The notes: generated from the letters alone by a model not told the origin. A DNA stretch of 38,214 nt from DATMTS01 sp035564555 (GCA_035564555.1 DATMTS010000121.1:1-38214), one strand, 5' to 3'. Positions 8,132 through 15,654 are shown, numbered from the stretch's first letter. Translations and numbers: made by a program.

Positions 8132-9423
8132 CGACAGTGCTGCACTGGGTGCTGGCGCATCGCATCGATACCGGTACGGTATTCGACGCCGCGGTCGCCG
8201 TTGCCGTGATTGCGGCCGTTGCGTTGCTGGTGCATCGCCCGCTGCGGCGCCGGCTGCCCGTCGCCTTGGCGGGGGCGACGACCGGATGTCTCGTCGGTAT
8301 CCTCGCGGGTTGGCTCGCCTCGGATGTCTTCGGCGTGTTCGGCGCCTCGTTCTCCTACGTCACGAGAACGTGGATCGCACTCGGGTTCGCCGGCGTCGGA
8401 CTCGCCGTTGCGTCGGTGTGGCGCTCACGGTGGTGGCGTGTCGTAATCGCGGCGCTCAGCATCCCGATCTTCCTCGGCACCGCGGCGATCGCGGTGAACG
8501 ACGACGTGGGCCTGTACGGCACCGTCGACGACGCGTTGGGCGTGACCGGGTATCACAGCGCGGCCCTGCCGCAATTGCGCTTGGGCGTCCCAGCGCCGAC
8601 GATCGCGCGATGGCAGCCGCCACGCGACATGCCGCATGCCGGGGTTGTGGAGCAGGTGCGCATCCCGGGCCTGACGTCGCACTTCGCGACCAGACCGGCT
8701 GAACTATACCTGCCGCCTGCCGCCCGAGTTCGCAATGGTCCCGCGCTGCCGGTGATCATCGCCCTGAGCGGCCAGCCCGGATACCCGTGGCAGATGTTCG
8801 TCGAGGGCCACGCCGATTCGATCGCAGACGCGTACGCCGCCGCGCATCACGGGCTCGCGCCGATCGTGGTCTCACCTGACCAGCTGGGTCAGCCTGATAA
8901 CAATCCGATGTGCGTGAACTCGCCACTCGGAAATTCCGCGACCTACATCACGGTCGACGTGGTGCATTGGGTGAAGACGCATCTTCGCGTGCTCGCGTCT
9001 CCGCGTGACTGGGCGGTGGTGGGATTCTCACAAGGAGCCACCTGCGCCGTGCAGTTCGCGGCGGCATATCCGCATCTGTTCGGCGTGTTCGGCGCGATCG
9101 CGAGCGAACTCGGCCCGACCATCGGATCGGACACGATCGCACTCGGATTCCATGGTTCGCCCTCCGCGTACGTGGCGGCGCAGCCGGTGACGTTGTTCAC
9201 GGAGCACCGTCCTTACGCCCACACGATCGGGATGTTCGCCTACGGGCAACTCGACGGACCTTACGCGGAAAGCACGCACGCGCTTGCCGCCGCGGCGCGC
9301 AACGCCGGTGTGCGCACTTCTGTGCTGGCGTGGCCTGGTGGAACGCATTCCTGGCACACCGCGGCCGACGTGCTGACCGGGATGATCCCGTCGATCGCCG
9401 ACCGATGGGGGCTGAGCCGGTGA
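8128..9423 (+). CDS. Membrane-anchored alpha/beta hydrolase, paralogue 2 of 3
   Basis: Second 431-aa paralogue with the same design: four N-terminal TM helices (residues 1-120, with SDVFGVFG) and a C-terminal esterase domain. The nucleophile elbow is GFSQGATC with Ser301, the candidate acid is Asp376 (GQLDG) and the histidine is His407 (GGTHSW). The conserved Cys pair (NPMC, ATC) is kept. It is the most divergent copy around the acid and histidine: LDG replaces NDP/NDR, and GGTHSW replaces GTAHDW, which may reflect a different substrate. The GTG start overlaps the upstream stop by 4 bp and its own stop overlaps the next GTG by 4 bp, so the genes are almost certainly co-translated. Confidence 0.87.
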   Translation: MTTVLHWVLAHRIDTGTVFDAAVAVAVIAAVALLVHRPLRRRLPVALAGATTGCLVGILAGWLASDVFGVFGASFSYVTRTWIALGFAGVGLAVASVWRSRWWRVVIAALSIPIFLGTAAIAVNDDVGLYGTVDDALGVTGYHSAALPQLRLGVPAPTIARWQPPRDMPHAGVVEQVRIPGLTSHFATRPAELYLPPAARVRNGPALPVIIALSGQPGYPWQMFVEGHADSIADAYAAAHHGLAPIVVSPDQLGQPDNNPMCVNSPLGNSATYITVDVVHWVKTHLRVLASPRDWAVVGFSQGATCAVQFAAAYPHLFGVFGAIASELGPTIGSDTIALGFHGSPSAYVAAQPVTLFTEHRPYAHTIGMFAYGQLDGPYAESTHALAAAARNAGVRTSVLAWPGGTHSWHTAADVLTGMIPSIADRWGLSR

Positions 9424-10715
9424 TTGCGAACTGGCTGCTTTCCTGGCACATAGACTCCGTCGGATTCCTGACGGCGCTGTATGTCGCCGCCGGGCTGGCC
9501 GCCCTCGTGCTTCTGGCGCGTCGCCCTATCACTCGCACGGCCGCCGGGCTCGGCGCAGCGGCGATCGGCGCATCGGTCGGTCTGTTCGCGGTATGGCTGG
9601 CCGACGACGTGTTCAACGTCTTCGGCGTCACTCTTACGCCGATCACGCGGATGTGGGTTGCCATCGCGTGTTCCGGCGCCGGACTCGGTGTGTTCGCCCT
9701 ATGGCATGCACGCCTTTGGCGGCGGGTGCTTGCGATCCTCGCGATTCCGCTCTTCGTGCTCGCAGCGGCCGCCGGCATCAATGTCGACTTCGGTGCGTAC
9801 CGCAGTGTAGGCCAGGCGCTGGACCTTGCGCGCTATCCGTTGGTCCCAGCCATGGACCTGCACGGTCACGCTCAGCAGCCGACGAGCGACCCGTTCGCGA
9901 ATTGGCGACCGCCGGCGACAATGCCGGCCAAGGGCATCGTCGAAGAGGTCAAGATTCCCGCCAGTCGCTCGGGCTTCTCGGCGCGACCTGCCGCGATCTA
10001 CCTGCCACCCGCAGCACGCGTGCCACATCCTCCCGCTTTGCCGGTGATCATCGCAATGGCCGGTCAACCCGGTTCTCCTGCCGACATGATGGCCTCGGGG
10101 CGGCTCGATTCGACGTTCGACGAGTACGCGGCGCAACACGACGGACTCGCCCCCATCGTGGTCGCGCCCGACCAGCTCGGTCGCCCCACGGCCAACCCGA
10201 TGTGCATCGACTCACGGCTCGGCAATTCGGCTACCTACCTCACGGTCGATGTTCCGGCTTGGATCCGCTCCCACCTGAAGGTCATCGACTCGCGGGATAA
10301 CTGGGCCGTGGCCGGCTACTCTCAGGGTGCCACTTGCTCCGTTCAGTTCGTGGTCGAGCACCCCGATCTGTTCGGCACCGCCATCGCCGTGCTCAGCGAA
10401 CTGCGTCCGACGATCGGCGCCGACACTTTCAGCGAGGCGTTCGGAGGGTCGCGTGCGCTTTTTGCCGCGTCCGCCCCGATCCGGACCATGACGAGACACG
10501 CTCCCTATGCAGACACCAGGATCGTGTTCGGCGAGGCGCAGAACGACCGGGTCTATGCGCACTATGGCATCGAGTTGGCCGCGGCTGCCGAGCATGCCGG
10601 CATCCATACCGAACTGATCACCTCCCCGGGCACCGCGCACGATTGGCACACGGTCCGCTATGTGTTCGCACGCACCTTTCCCGAGCTCGCCGACAGGTGG
10701 GGGCTGAACAGATGA
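9420..10715 (+). CDS. Membrane-anchored alpha/beta hydrolase, paralogue 3 of 3
   Basis: Third 431-aa paralogue. Four TM helices occupy residues 1-120, with DDVFNVFG in the helix 2-3 loop and INVDFGAY after helix 4. The esterase domain has nucleophile Ser301 (GYSQGATC), candidate acid Asp376 (AQNDR) and His407 (GTAHDWHT). The start is GTG 9420, which overlaps the preceding stop by 4 bp. An in-frame extension back to 9330 lies inside paralogue 2 and is not used. The stop overlaps the ATG of the DUF2156 gene (ATGA). Antigen-85-like mycolyl transfer is unlikely because Microbacteriaceae lack mycolic acids. Deacylation or deaminoacylation of a lipid is a better guess, but only from context. Confidence 0.87.
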   Translation: MIANWLLSWHIDSVGFLTALYVAAGLAALVLLARRPITRTAAGLGAAAIGASVGLFAVWLADDVFNVFGVTLTPITRMWVAIACSGAGLGVFALWHARLWRRVLAILAIPLFVLAAAAGINVDFGAYRSVGQALDLARYPLVPAMDLHGHAQQPTSDPFANWRPPATMPAKGIVEEVKIPASRSGFSARPAAIYLPPAARVPHPPALPVIIAMAGQPGSPADMMASGRLDSTFDEYAAQHDGLAPIVVAPDQLGRPTANPMCIDSRLGNSATYLTVDVPAWIRSHLKVIDSRDNWAVAGYSQGATCSVQFVVEHPDLFGTAIAVLSELRPTIGADTFSEAFGGSRALFAASAPIRTMTRHAPYADTRIVFGEAQNDRVYAHYGIELAAAAEHAGIHTELITSPGTAHDWHTVRYVFARTFPELADRWGLNR

Positions 10716-13270
10716 CGATGGCACCGGCAGGGGTCGGAGGCGATGCGTTTGCACGCACCGCCTCCAGCGGGTGGAAGACGATCCAGGCGAGGCCGGTTAC
10801 CGCGTGCATCGTCGCCGTCGTGCTCCTCGTCGCGTTCGTGAACAGTCTCATACGACGGGCCGGCGCGCCGCCGGTCTTCGGTACCCTGGCGACCGGCAGC
10901 GAACCGCTGGTGGAACTGGGCCACTGGTGGAGCCCGATCACGGCGATCTTCGTCACTCGCGACCTGCTCGACCTAACCACGGTGCTCATGTTCGTGATCG
11001 TGCTGGTCGGCATGGCGGAGGGCGTGATGGGATCGGGTCGCGCCGCTGTTGCGTTCTTCGGAACCGGTATCGCCGGGGCCGTGTTCGGCATCGCGATCCA
11101 GGTACTGGCAGGAGCACGTGGCGAGCTGTGGGCTCACGGCGTGAGCGAGATGCTGGCCGCGACGGGGACCACGGCGGTTGCCGGCACGGTGATGGCGTCA
11201 AGCGCCTTCGTGGGACCGTTGTGGCGTCGGCGGATGCGACTGGTCACCCTGTTCGCGTGTCTGCTGCTGTTGCTGTACTCCGGCGCGCCGGCCGACCTGT
11301 ATCGCATGATCGCCGCGCTCGTCGGTCTGGCCTTGGGATACGTGCTGCGTCCGCCCGCCCGGGTCGCGGGCTGGTTGCGCAGTTCGCACCACGAGGTGCG
11401 CGTTTTGATGGCATCCGCGGCGGCGCTCACCGCCGTCGGCCCGGTCGTGACCTTGCTTACGCCTTCTCGTTTCGGACCGCTCGCGCCGATCGCGCTCCTG
11501 CTCGGCAGTGACGTGCCGTCGGTGAACGACGTGATCGATCGCTGTCAGGTGATGAACGTGACAGCCGGATGCCTCCGTGATATCACCCTGGTGCGCATCA
11601 ACGGCCTCGGACCCATCCTGCTGTCGGTGCTGCCGCTGGTGCTGCTTCTCGTCATCGCATGGGGCCTGCTGCGCGGCAGACGGTTCGCGGTATGGCTCGG
11701 TATCACCATGTTCGGGATGCTCGCGCTGCTCGCCGCGCTGTACTTCGGGTTCCTGCCCCTGAGCGGAGTACGTCCGCAGCACTCGAACGGACGCTATTGG
11801 GAGGTCGCCGTCGCACTTTCCGCCACGATTCTGCTGCCGTTGGCGATGGCAGTGCTGCTGTTCACGCTCCGCAGGCATTTCGCCGTGCGGTCGTCGAGTC
11901 GCGCGGTCGCGACGTTCGTCGCGCTGTTCGCAGTCTCCGGTGCGACGCTCGCCGGTCTGTATGTCGGTCTCGGGTGGCTGATGCGTGGCACGGGATTCAC
12001 CCGAACCGTCACACTCGATGATTTGCTTTCCGATGTGGCGGAGCGTTTCGTGCCGATTTCGTTCCTGCATCGTGAGATGTTCGATTACTTTCCGACGACC
12101 CTGCTTGGCGGCATCCTGTACCACGGGGTCGGCCCGATGCTGTGGTTGATCGTGATCGTCGCCGCCATATGGGCCATGCGCACCGGATCGGTTCGCGTCG
12201 ACCCGGAGACGGCTGGCCGTGTGCTGGCGGCTCAACGCCGCGGCGGCGACGGATTATCGTATCTCGCGACCTGGCCGGGAAACTCGTACTGGTTCGACAA
12301 CGACGACGCGGTGATCGCATACCGAGTGATCGGCGGTATCGCCATCACGACCGGAGGGCCGCTCGGCGCTCCCACCGATCCGACCGCCGTCATGTTGCGG
12401 TTCGCGCGGCACTGCGACGACCGGGGCTGGGTGCCGGTCTTCTACAGTCTCGAAGAGCACGCGGCTGAGGCCCTCGCCGGTGCGGGATGGCCGACGCTGA
12501 CGGTGGCAGAGGAGACGGTCATCCATCCGGCGCAATGGAGCACCACCGGCAAGCGTTGGCAGGACGTGCGTTCATCCGTCAATCGCGCCGCACGCGCCGG
12601 CATCCGTGCTCAGTGGCTGAGGGCCTCGGAACTCACTCACGGGCAACGCGCTCAACTGGTCGACATCTCGGAAGAGTGGGTCGCGGAGAAGCGGCTGCCC
12701 GAGATGGGATTCACCCTGGGCGGCGTCGAGGAGGTGACCGGAGATGACGTGCGCGTGATGATCGCGGTGGACGCGGCCGGCACAGTGCACGGCGTGACAA
12801 GCTGGCTGCCCCGGTACTTCGAAGGGGAACTGATCGGCTGGACGCTCGACTTCATGCGCCGCAGGCCGGACGGTATGAACGGGGTGATGGAGTTCCTCAT
12901 CGCCGAAACCGCGGAACGATTGCGCTCCGACGGAGTACAGATCATGAGCCTTTCCGGCGCGCCGCTCGCACATACGGGTCACGGGGACCGGGTGGATCGG
13001 ATGGATCGCGTGTTGTCTTACCTCAGTACGGCGCTCGAGCCGGCGTACGGCTTCCGTTCGCTGCTCGAGTTCAAGCGCAAATTCCAGCCGGAGTTCCGTC
13101 CCCTGATGATGGCGTACCCCGACCCCATGGCACTGCCTCGCATCGGGCTCGCTCTGGTGCGGGCCTATCTGCCGGGGCTCTCCGCGCGTCAGGCGGCGCG
13201 CCTGCTGCGAGAGGGCGGGTCGAAGACGAGAAGGCAATCGAAGGTGCCGGATGTCGACGTGGTAGCCTAG
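10712..13270 (+). CDS. Multi-TM protein with DUF2156 (aminoacyl-PG synthase-type) domain and rhomboid-like N-terminus
   Basis: An 852-aa integral membrane protein. About 12 TM helices fill residues 29-490. A cytosolic DUF2156/LPG_synthase_C domain follows from about 490 to 830, marked by GNSYWFDNDDAVIAYRV, GGPLG, RWQDVRSSVNRAARAG (from residue 615) and SLSGAPLA. This domain, as in MprF/LysX, transfers an amino acid from aminoacyl-tRNA to phosphatidylglycerol or diacylglycerol; the amino acid used is not predictable. The first six helices look like a rhomboid fold (WWSPITAIFVTRD, HGVSEMLAATG, YRMIAALVGLALGY), but the His of TM6 appears to be Arg, so it is probably not a protease. I do not see the canonical MprF flippase domain. 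Start ATG 10712 overlaps the upstream stop by 4 bp. ATG 10718 is an alternative. Confidence 0.85.
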   Translation: MTMAPAGVGGDAFARTASSGWKTIQARPVTACIVAVVLLVAFVNSLIRRAGAPPVFGTLATGSEPLVELGHWWSPITAIFVTRDLLDLTTVLMFVIVLVGMAEGVMGSGRAAVAFFGTGIAGAVFGIAIQVLAGARGELWAHGVSEMLAATGTTAVAGTVMASSAFVGPLWRRRMRLVTLFACLLLLLYSGAPADLYRMIAALVGLALGYVLRPPARVAGWLRSSHHEVRVLMASAAALTAVGPVVTLLTPSRFGPLAPIALLLGSDVPSVNDVIDRCQVMNVTAGCLRDITLVRINGLGPILLSVLPLVLLLVIAWGLLRGRRFAVWLGITMFGMLALLAALYFGFLPLSGVRPQHSNGRYWEVAVALSATILLPLAMAVLLFTLRRHFAVRSSSRAVATFVALFAVSGATLAGLYVGLGWLMRGTGFTRTVTLDDLLSDVAERFVPISFLHREMFDYFPTTLLGGILYHGVGPMLWLIVIVAAIWAMRTGSVRVDPETAGRVLAAQRRGGDGLSYLATWPGNSYWFDNDDAVIAYRVIGGIAITTGGPLGAPTDPTAVMLRFARHCDDRGWVPVFYSLEEHAAEALAGAGWPTLTVAEETVIHPAQWSTTGKRWQDVRSSVNRAARAGIRAQWLRASELTHGQRAQLVDISEEWVAEKRLPEMGFTLGGVEEVTGDDVRVMIAVDAAGTVHGVTSWLPRYFEGELIGWTLDFMRRRPDGMNGVMEFLIAETAERLRSDGVQIMSLSGAPLAHTGHGDRVDRMDRVLSYLSTALEPAYGFRSLLEFKRKFQPEFRPLMMAYPDPMALPRIGLALVRAYLPGLSARQAARLLREGGSKTRRQSKVPDVDVVA
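13263..13268 (+). promoter_or_regulatory. -10 element of a likely leaderless leuA leader transcript
   Basis: TAGCCT ends 6 nt before the GTG of the leader peptide at 13275. It overlaps the last codons of the DUF2156 gene. This would start the leuA transcript on the leader's own start codon, explaining the absence of a Shine-Dalgarno sequence. Confidence 0.5.
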
Positions 13271-13274
13271 TGCC

Positions 13275-13319
13275 GTGCTGCAGGCTCTGCTTCTCCTTAG
13301 CCGCCGCGACGAGTCCTAG
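13275..13319 (+). CDS. leuL: Leucine-rich leader peptide of leuA (attenuator peptide)
   Basis: A 14-codon reading frame encoding M-LQALLLLSRRDES with five Leu codons, four consecutive (13287-13298), ending at TAG 13317-13319. It lies 76 bp upstream of leuA. Leucine-rich leader peptides before leuA are known in actinobacteria, where ribosome stalling at Leu codons under leucine shortage relieves a downstream hairpin. The GTG at 13275 has no Shine-Dalgarno sequence but has a well-placed -10, consistent with leaderless translation. It is too short for standard gene finders. Confidence 0.8.
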   Translation: MLQALLLLSRRDES

Positions 13320-13342
13320 TTCTCAGGCCTCCCTCGTCGCGG
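13304..13342 (+). promoter_or_regulatory. Attenuator hairpin upstream of leuA
   Basis: A perfect 10-bp stem: CCGCGACGAG at 13304-13313 pairs with CTCGTCGCGG at 13333-13342, with a 19-nt loop that contains the leader stop codon. There is no U-tract after it, so control may be translational or Rho-dependent rather than classical termination. CGTCGTCGGCT at 13347-13357 can pair partly with AGCCG from 13299, offering a weaker competing fold. Confidence 0.65.
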
Positions 13343-13395
13343 AGTTCGTCGTCGGCTGACACCATTCGCCAACACACGCGAGAGAAGCAAAGACC

Positions 13396-15198
13396 ATGAA
13401 GAACACGCAGCAACCGTCCTCGATGCCGATCCACAAGTATCGGCCGTTCCATGAGCAGATCCGTGTCGAGCTGCCCGACCGCAGCTGGCCCGACAAGCGC
13501 ATCACTGAGGCGCCGCGCTGGTGCGCCGTCGACCTGCGAGACGGAAACCAGGCGCTGATCGATCCGATGAGTCCGGAGCGCAAGCGCATCATGTTCGACC
13601 TGCTGGTCGGCATGGGCTACAAGGAGATCGAGGTCGGTTTCCCGTCCGCCAGCCAGACTGACTTCGACTTCGTGCGCAGCCTGATCGAAACCGGCGCGAT
13701 TCCGGACGACGTCACCATCCAAGTGCTGACGCAGGCGCGCGATCACCTGATCGAGCGCACGTACGAGGCCATCGCGGGAGCCAAGCAGGCGATTGTGCAC
13801 CTCTACAACTCGACGAGCGTGCTTCAGCGCGCGGTGGTGTTCCGTACCGATAAGCAGGGCATCGTCGACATCGCGCTCAACGGTGCACGCAAGTGCCGCG
13901 AGCTGGAGGCATCCGTGCCCGGCACGGCGGTTTACTACGAGTACTCCCCGGAAAGCTACACGGGCACCGAATTGGAGTTCGCGGCCGAGATCTGCAACGA
14001 GGTGCTGGAGGTGTTCCAGCCGACGCCGGAGCGCAAGGTCATCATCAACCTGCCGTCGACGGTCGAGATGGCGACCCCGAACGTGTACGCCGACTCGATC
14101 GAATGGATGTCTCGCCACCTGAACCACCGCGAGAACGTCATCCTGTCGCTGCATCCGCACAACGACCGCGGAACCGCGATCGCGGCAGCCGAGCTGGGAT
14201 ACCTGGCCGGTGCCGACCGCATCGAGGGATGCCTGTTCGGCAACGGGGAGCGCACGGGAAATGTCGACTTGGTGGCGTTGGGGATCAACCTGTTCACGCA
14301 GGGCATCGATCCGCAGATCGACTTCGGCGACATCGACGAGGTGAAGCGCACCGCGGAATACTGCAATCAACTGCCCGTGCACGAGCGCAGCCCCTGGGCG
14401 GGAGATCTGGTGTTCACCGCGTTCAGCGGCTCGCATCAGGATGCCATCAAGAAGGGCTTCGAGGCCATGGCTGCGGATGCCGCGGCGCAAGGCAAGTCCG
14501 TCGACGACCTTGCATGGGCCGTTCCCTACCTGCCGGTGGACCCGAAGGATCTGGGGCGCAGCTATGAGGCGGTCATCCGCGTCAACTCTCAGTCCGGTAA
14601 GGGCGGAGTGTCGTACCTGCTGAAGACCGACCACGCGCTCGACTTGCCGCGCAAACTGCAGATCGAGTTCTCCGGCGTGGTGCAGGCCAAGACCGACGCA
14701 GAGGGCGGCGAGGTGACCAGCGATCAGATCTGGGAGATCTTCCAAGACGAGTACCTGCCGGCGTCGACCCACTCGGGCAGCCGCTGGGGCAGGTTCGAGG
14801 TCGCCGAGGCAACCACGAGCCGCGATGCTGACGGCAACGTGACACTCGGCATCCAGCTGCGCGACGGCGACACGATCGTGCCCGCGCAAGCCGTGGGCAA
14901 CGGACCGATCGACGCATTCCTGAAGATCTTGGCCGATCATGGCGTCGAGGTGGTGCTCTACGACTACGTCGAGCACACCCTGTCGGCGGGTGGCGACGCC
15001 ACGGCGGCGTCGTACGTCGATCTGCAGGTCGCCGGCGACCGGTTGTGGGGCGTCGGCATCGACCCGGACACCTCCGTGGCATCGCTGAAGGCCATCGTGT
15101 CGAGCGTCAACCGCGCCGTGCGCGGCGACGCGTCGGGGAGCACCTCGCGGCACGGATCGGTTGACGCGTCCGACGGCGGTTCGCTCGTCGGGGCCTGA
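13396..15198 (+). CDS. leuA: 2-isopropylmalate synthase
   Basis: Catalyses the first committed step of leucine synthesis: acetyl-CoA plus 2-oxoisovalerate to 2-isopropylmalate. The 600-aa length fits the long actinobacterial type. The TIM-barrel metal and active-site motifs are DLRDGNQ (residues 46-52), EVGFPSAS and LHPHNDRG (His253, His255). The C-terminal LeuA allosteric domain (about 440-570) mediates leucine feedback inhibition. ATG 13396 has the purine-rich GAGAGAAG at 13380-13387. Regulation by leucine through the leader peptide and hairpin upstream is likely. The gene is followed by a 530-bp repeat-rich gap. Confidence 0.97.
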   Translation: MKNTQQPSSMPIHKYRPFHEQIRVELPDRSWPDKRITEAPRWCAVDLRDGNQALIDPMSPERKRIMFDLLVGMGYKEIEVGFPSASQTDFDFVRSLIETGAIPDDVTIQVLTQARDHLIERTYEAIAGAKQAIVHLYNSTSVLQRAVVFRTDKQGIVDIALNGARKCRELEASVPGTAVYYEYSPESYTGTELEFAAEICNEVLEVFQPTPERKVIINLPSTVEMATPNVYADSIEWMSRHLNHRENVILSLHPHNDRGTAIAAAELGYLAGADRIEGCLFGNGERTGNVDLVALGINLFTQGIDPQIDFGDIDEVKRTAEYCNQLPVHERSPWAGDLVFTAFSGSHQDAIKKGFEAMAADAAAQGKSVDDLAWAVPYLPVDPKDLGRSYEAVIRVNSQSGKGGVSYLLKTDHALDLPRKLQIEFSGVVQAKTDAEGGEVTSDQIWEIFQDEYLPASTHSGSRWGRFEVAEATTSRDADGNVTLGIQLRDGDTIVPAQAVGNGPIDAFLKILADHGVEVVLYDYVEHTLSAGGDATAASYVDLQVAGDRLWGVGIDPDTSVASLKAIVSSVNRAVRGDASGSTSRHGSVDASDGGSLVGA

Positions 15199-15244
15199 TC
15201 CGCGCACGGTGGGGTCCGCCTGTCCCCGCGCGCCGGGCTCGTCC

Positions 15245-15359
15245 GCGTCATCCGGCGCCCGCGTCATCCGGTGCGTTAGCGTCATCCGCTGCGTTAGCGT
15301 CATCCGGTGAGTCAGCGTCGTCTGGCGCTCGCGTCGTCCGGCGAGCTCGCGTCGTCCGG
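15245..15359 (+). repeat. Seven-copy short repeat array GCGTCRTCYGG
   Basis: Units near GCGTCATCCGG start at 15245, 15261, 15279, 15297, 15315, 15331 and 15349, with spacings of 16, 18, 18, 18, 16 and 18 bp. The first four carry GTCATCC and the last three GTCGTCY, so the array has drifted in two halves. It begins 46 bp after the leuA stop and contains no credible gene. Confidence 0.8.
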
Positions 15360-15368
15360 CGCGTTGAC

Positions 15369-15439
15369 CGAACCAACTTTGTTCATCGGAACCAGGAACA
15401 TTCCCGGTTCCGATGAACAAAACCGGTTCCGTTGGTTCG
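15369..15439 (+). repeat. Large nested palindrome downstream of leuA
   Basis: Arms TTGTTCATCGGAACC (15379-15393) and GGTTCCGATGAACAA (15406-15420) are perfect complements. The 12-nt centre is itself nearly palindromic (GGAA-CA-TTCC). An outer pair, CGAACCAAC (15369-15377) and GTTGGTTCG (15431-15439), extends the structure. It could act as a terminator for leuA and for the convergent TRIC gene, or as a protein site or REP-like element. Confidence 0.8.
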
Positions 15440-15545
15440 CCCGTCCCTCTCGTCAGCTCCGCGGCAGAGTTCGCACGCGGTCTGCGGGGGAGGCAACGGC
15501 GAGCAGCAACGCGTAAGCCCCGCAACGCGCCGACGGAACCAGATT

Positions 15546-15585
15546 TGTTCATCGGAAGCAGGAACATTCCTGGTTCCGATGAACA
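15546..15585 (+). repeat. Second palindrome of the same family
   Basis: TGTTCATCGGAA (15546-15557) pairs with TTCCGATGAACA (15574-15585), and the inner CAGGAA (15559-15564) pairs with TTCCTG (15567-15572), with only one mismatch in the whole stem. It is closely similar to the palindrome centred near 15400, so the element is repeated about 167 bp apart. Confidence 0.8.
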
Positions 15586-15654
15586 GGGTCAGTTCCGATG
15601 AACAAAGCCGGTTCCGTTGGACAGGGTCGGTTCCGTTGAACACAGTCGGTTCGG
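15573..15654 (+). repeat. 19-bp tandem repeat, four copies plus a partial
   Basis: Units begin at 15573, 15592, 15611 and 15630 with an exact 19-bp period, and a degenerate fifth starts at 15649. The first unit is GTTCCGATGAACAGGGTCA. Later units change GATGAACA to GTTGGACA or GTTGAACA. The first unit doubles as the right arm of the palindrome at 15546-15585, suggesting the array grew from one arm of it. Confidence 0.85.

Noticed and set aside
9330..9419. Longer N terminus for hydrolase paralogue 3
   Set aside because: It overlaps paralogue 2 and has no hydrophobic character; GTG 9420 gives the shared 431-aa length and the shared 4-bp overlap.
6836..10715. Three hydrolases as antigen-85-type mycolyltransferases
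   Set aside because: The fold may be related, but the host group lacks mycolic acids and the membrane module is not found in antigen 85 proteins.
13297..15567. Long open frame on the minus strand opposite leuA (756 codons)
   Set aside because: Antisense to a clear leuA with all motifs; the translation is low-complexity and His/Arg/Asp-rich, as expected for a mirror frame in high-G+C DNA.
15369..15654. CRISPR array in the repeat region
   Set aside because: Repeats are adjacent or palindromic with a 19-bp period, with no unique spacers of 30-40 bp and no cas genes.
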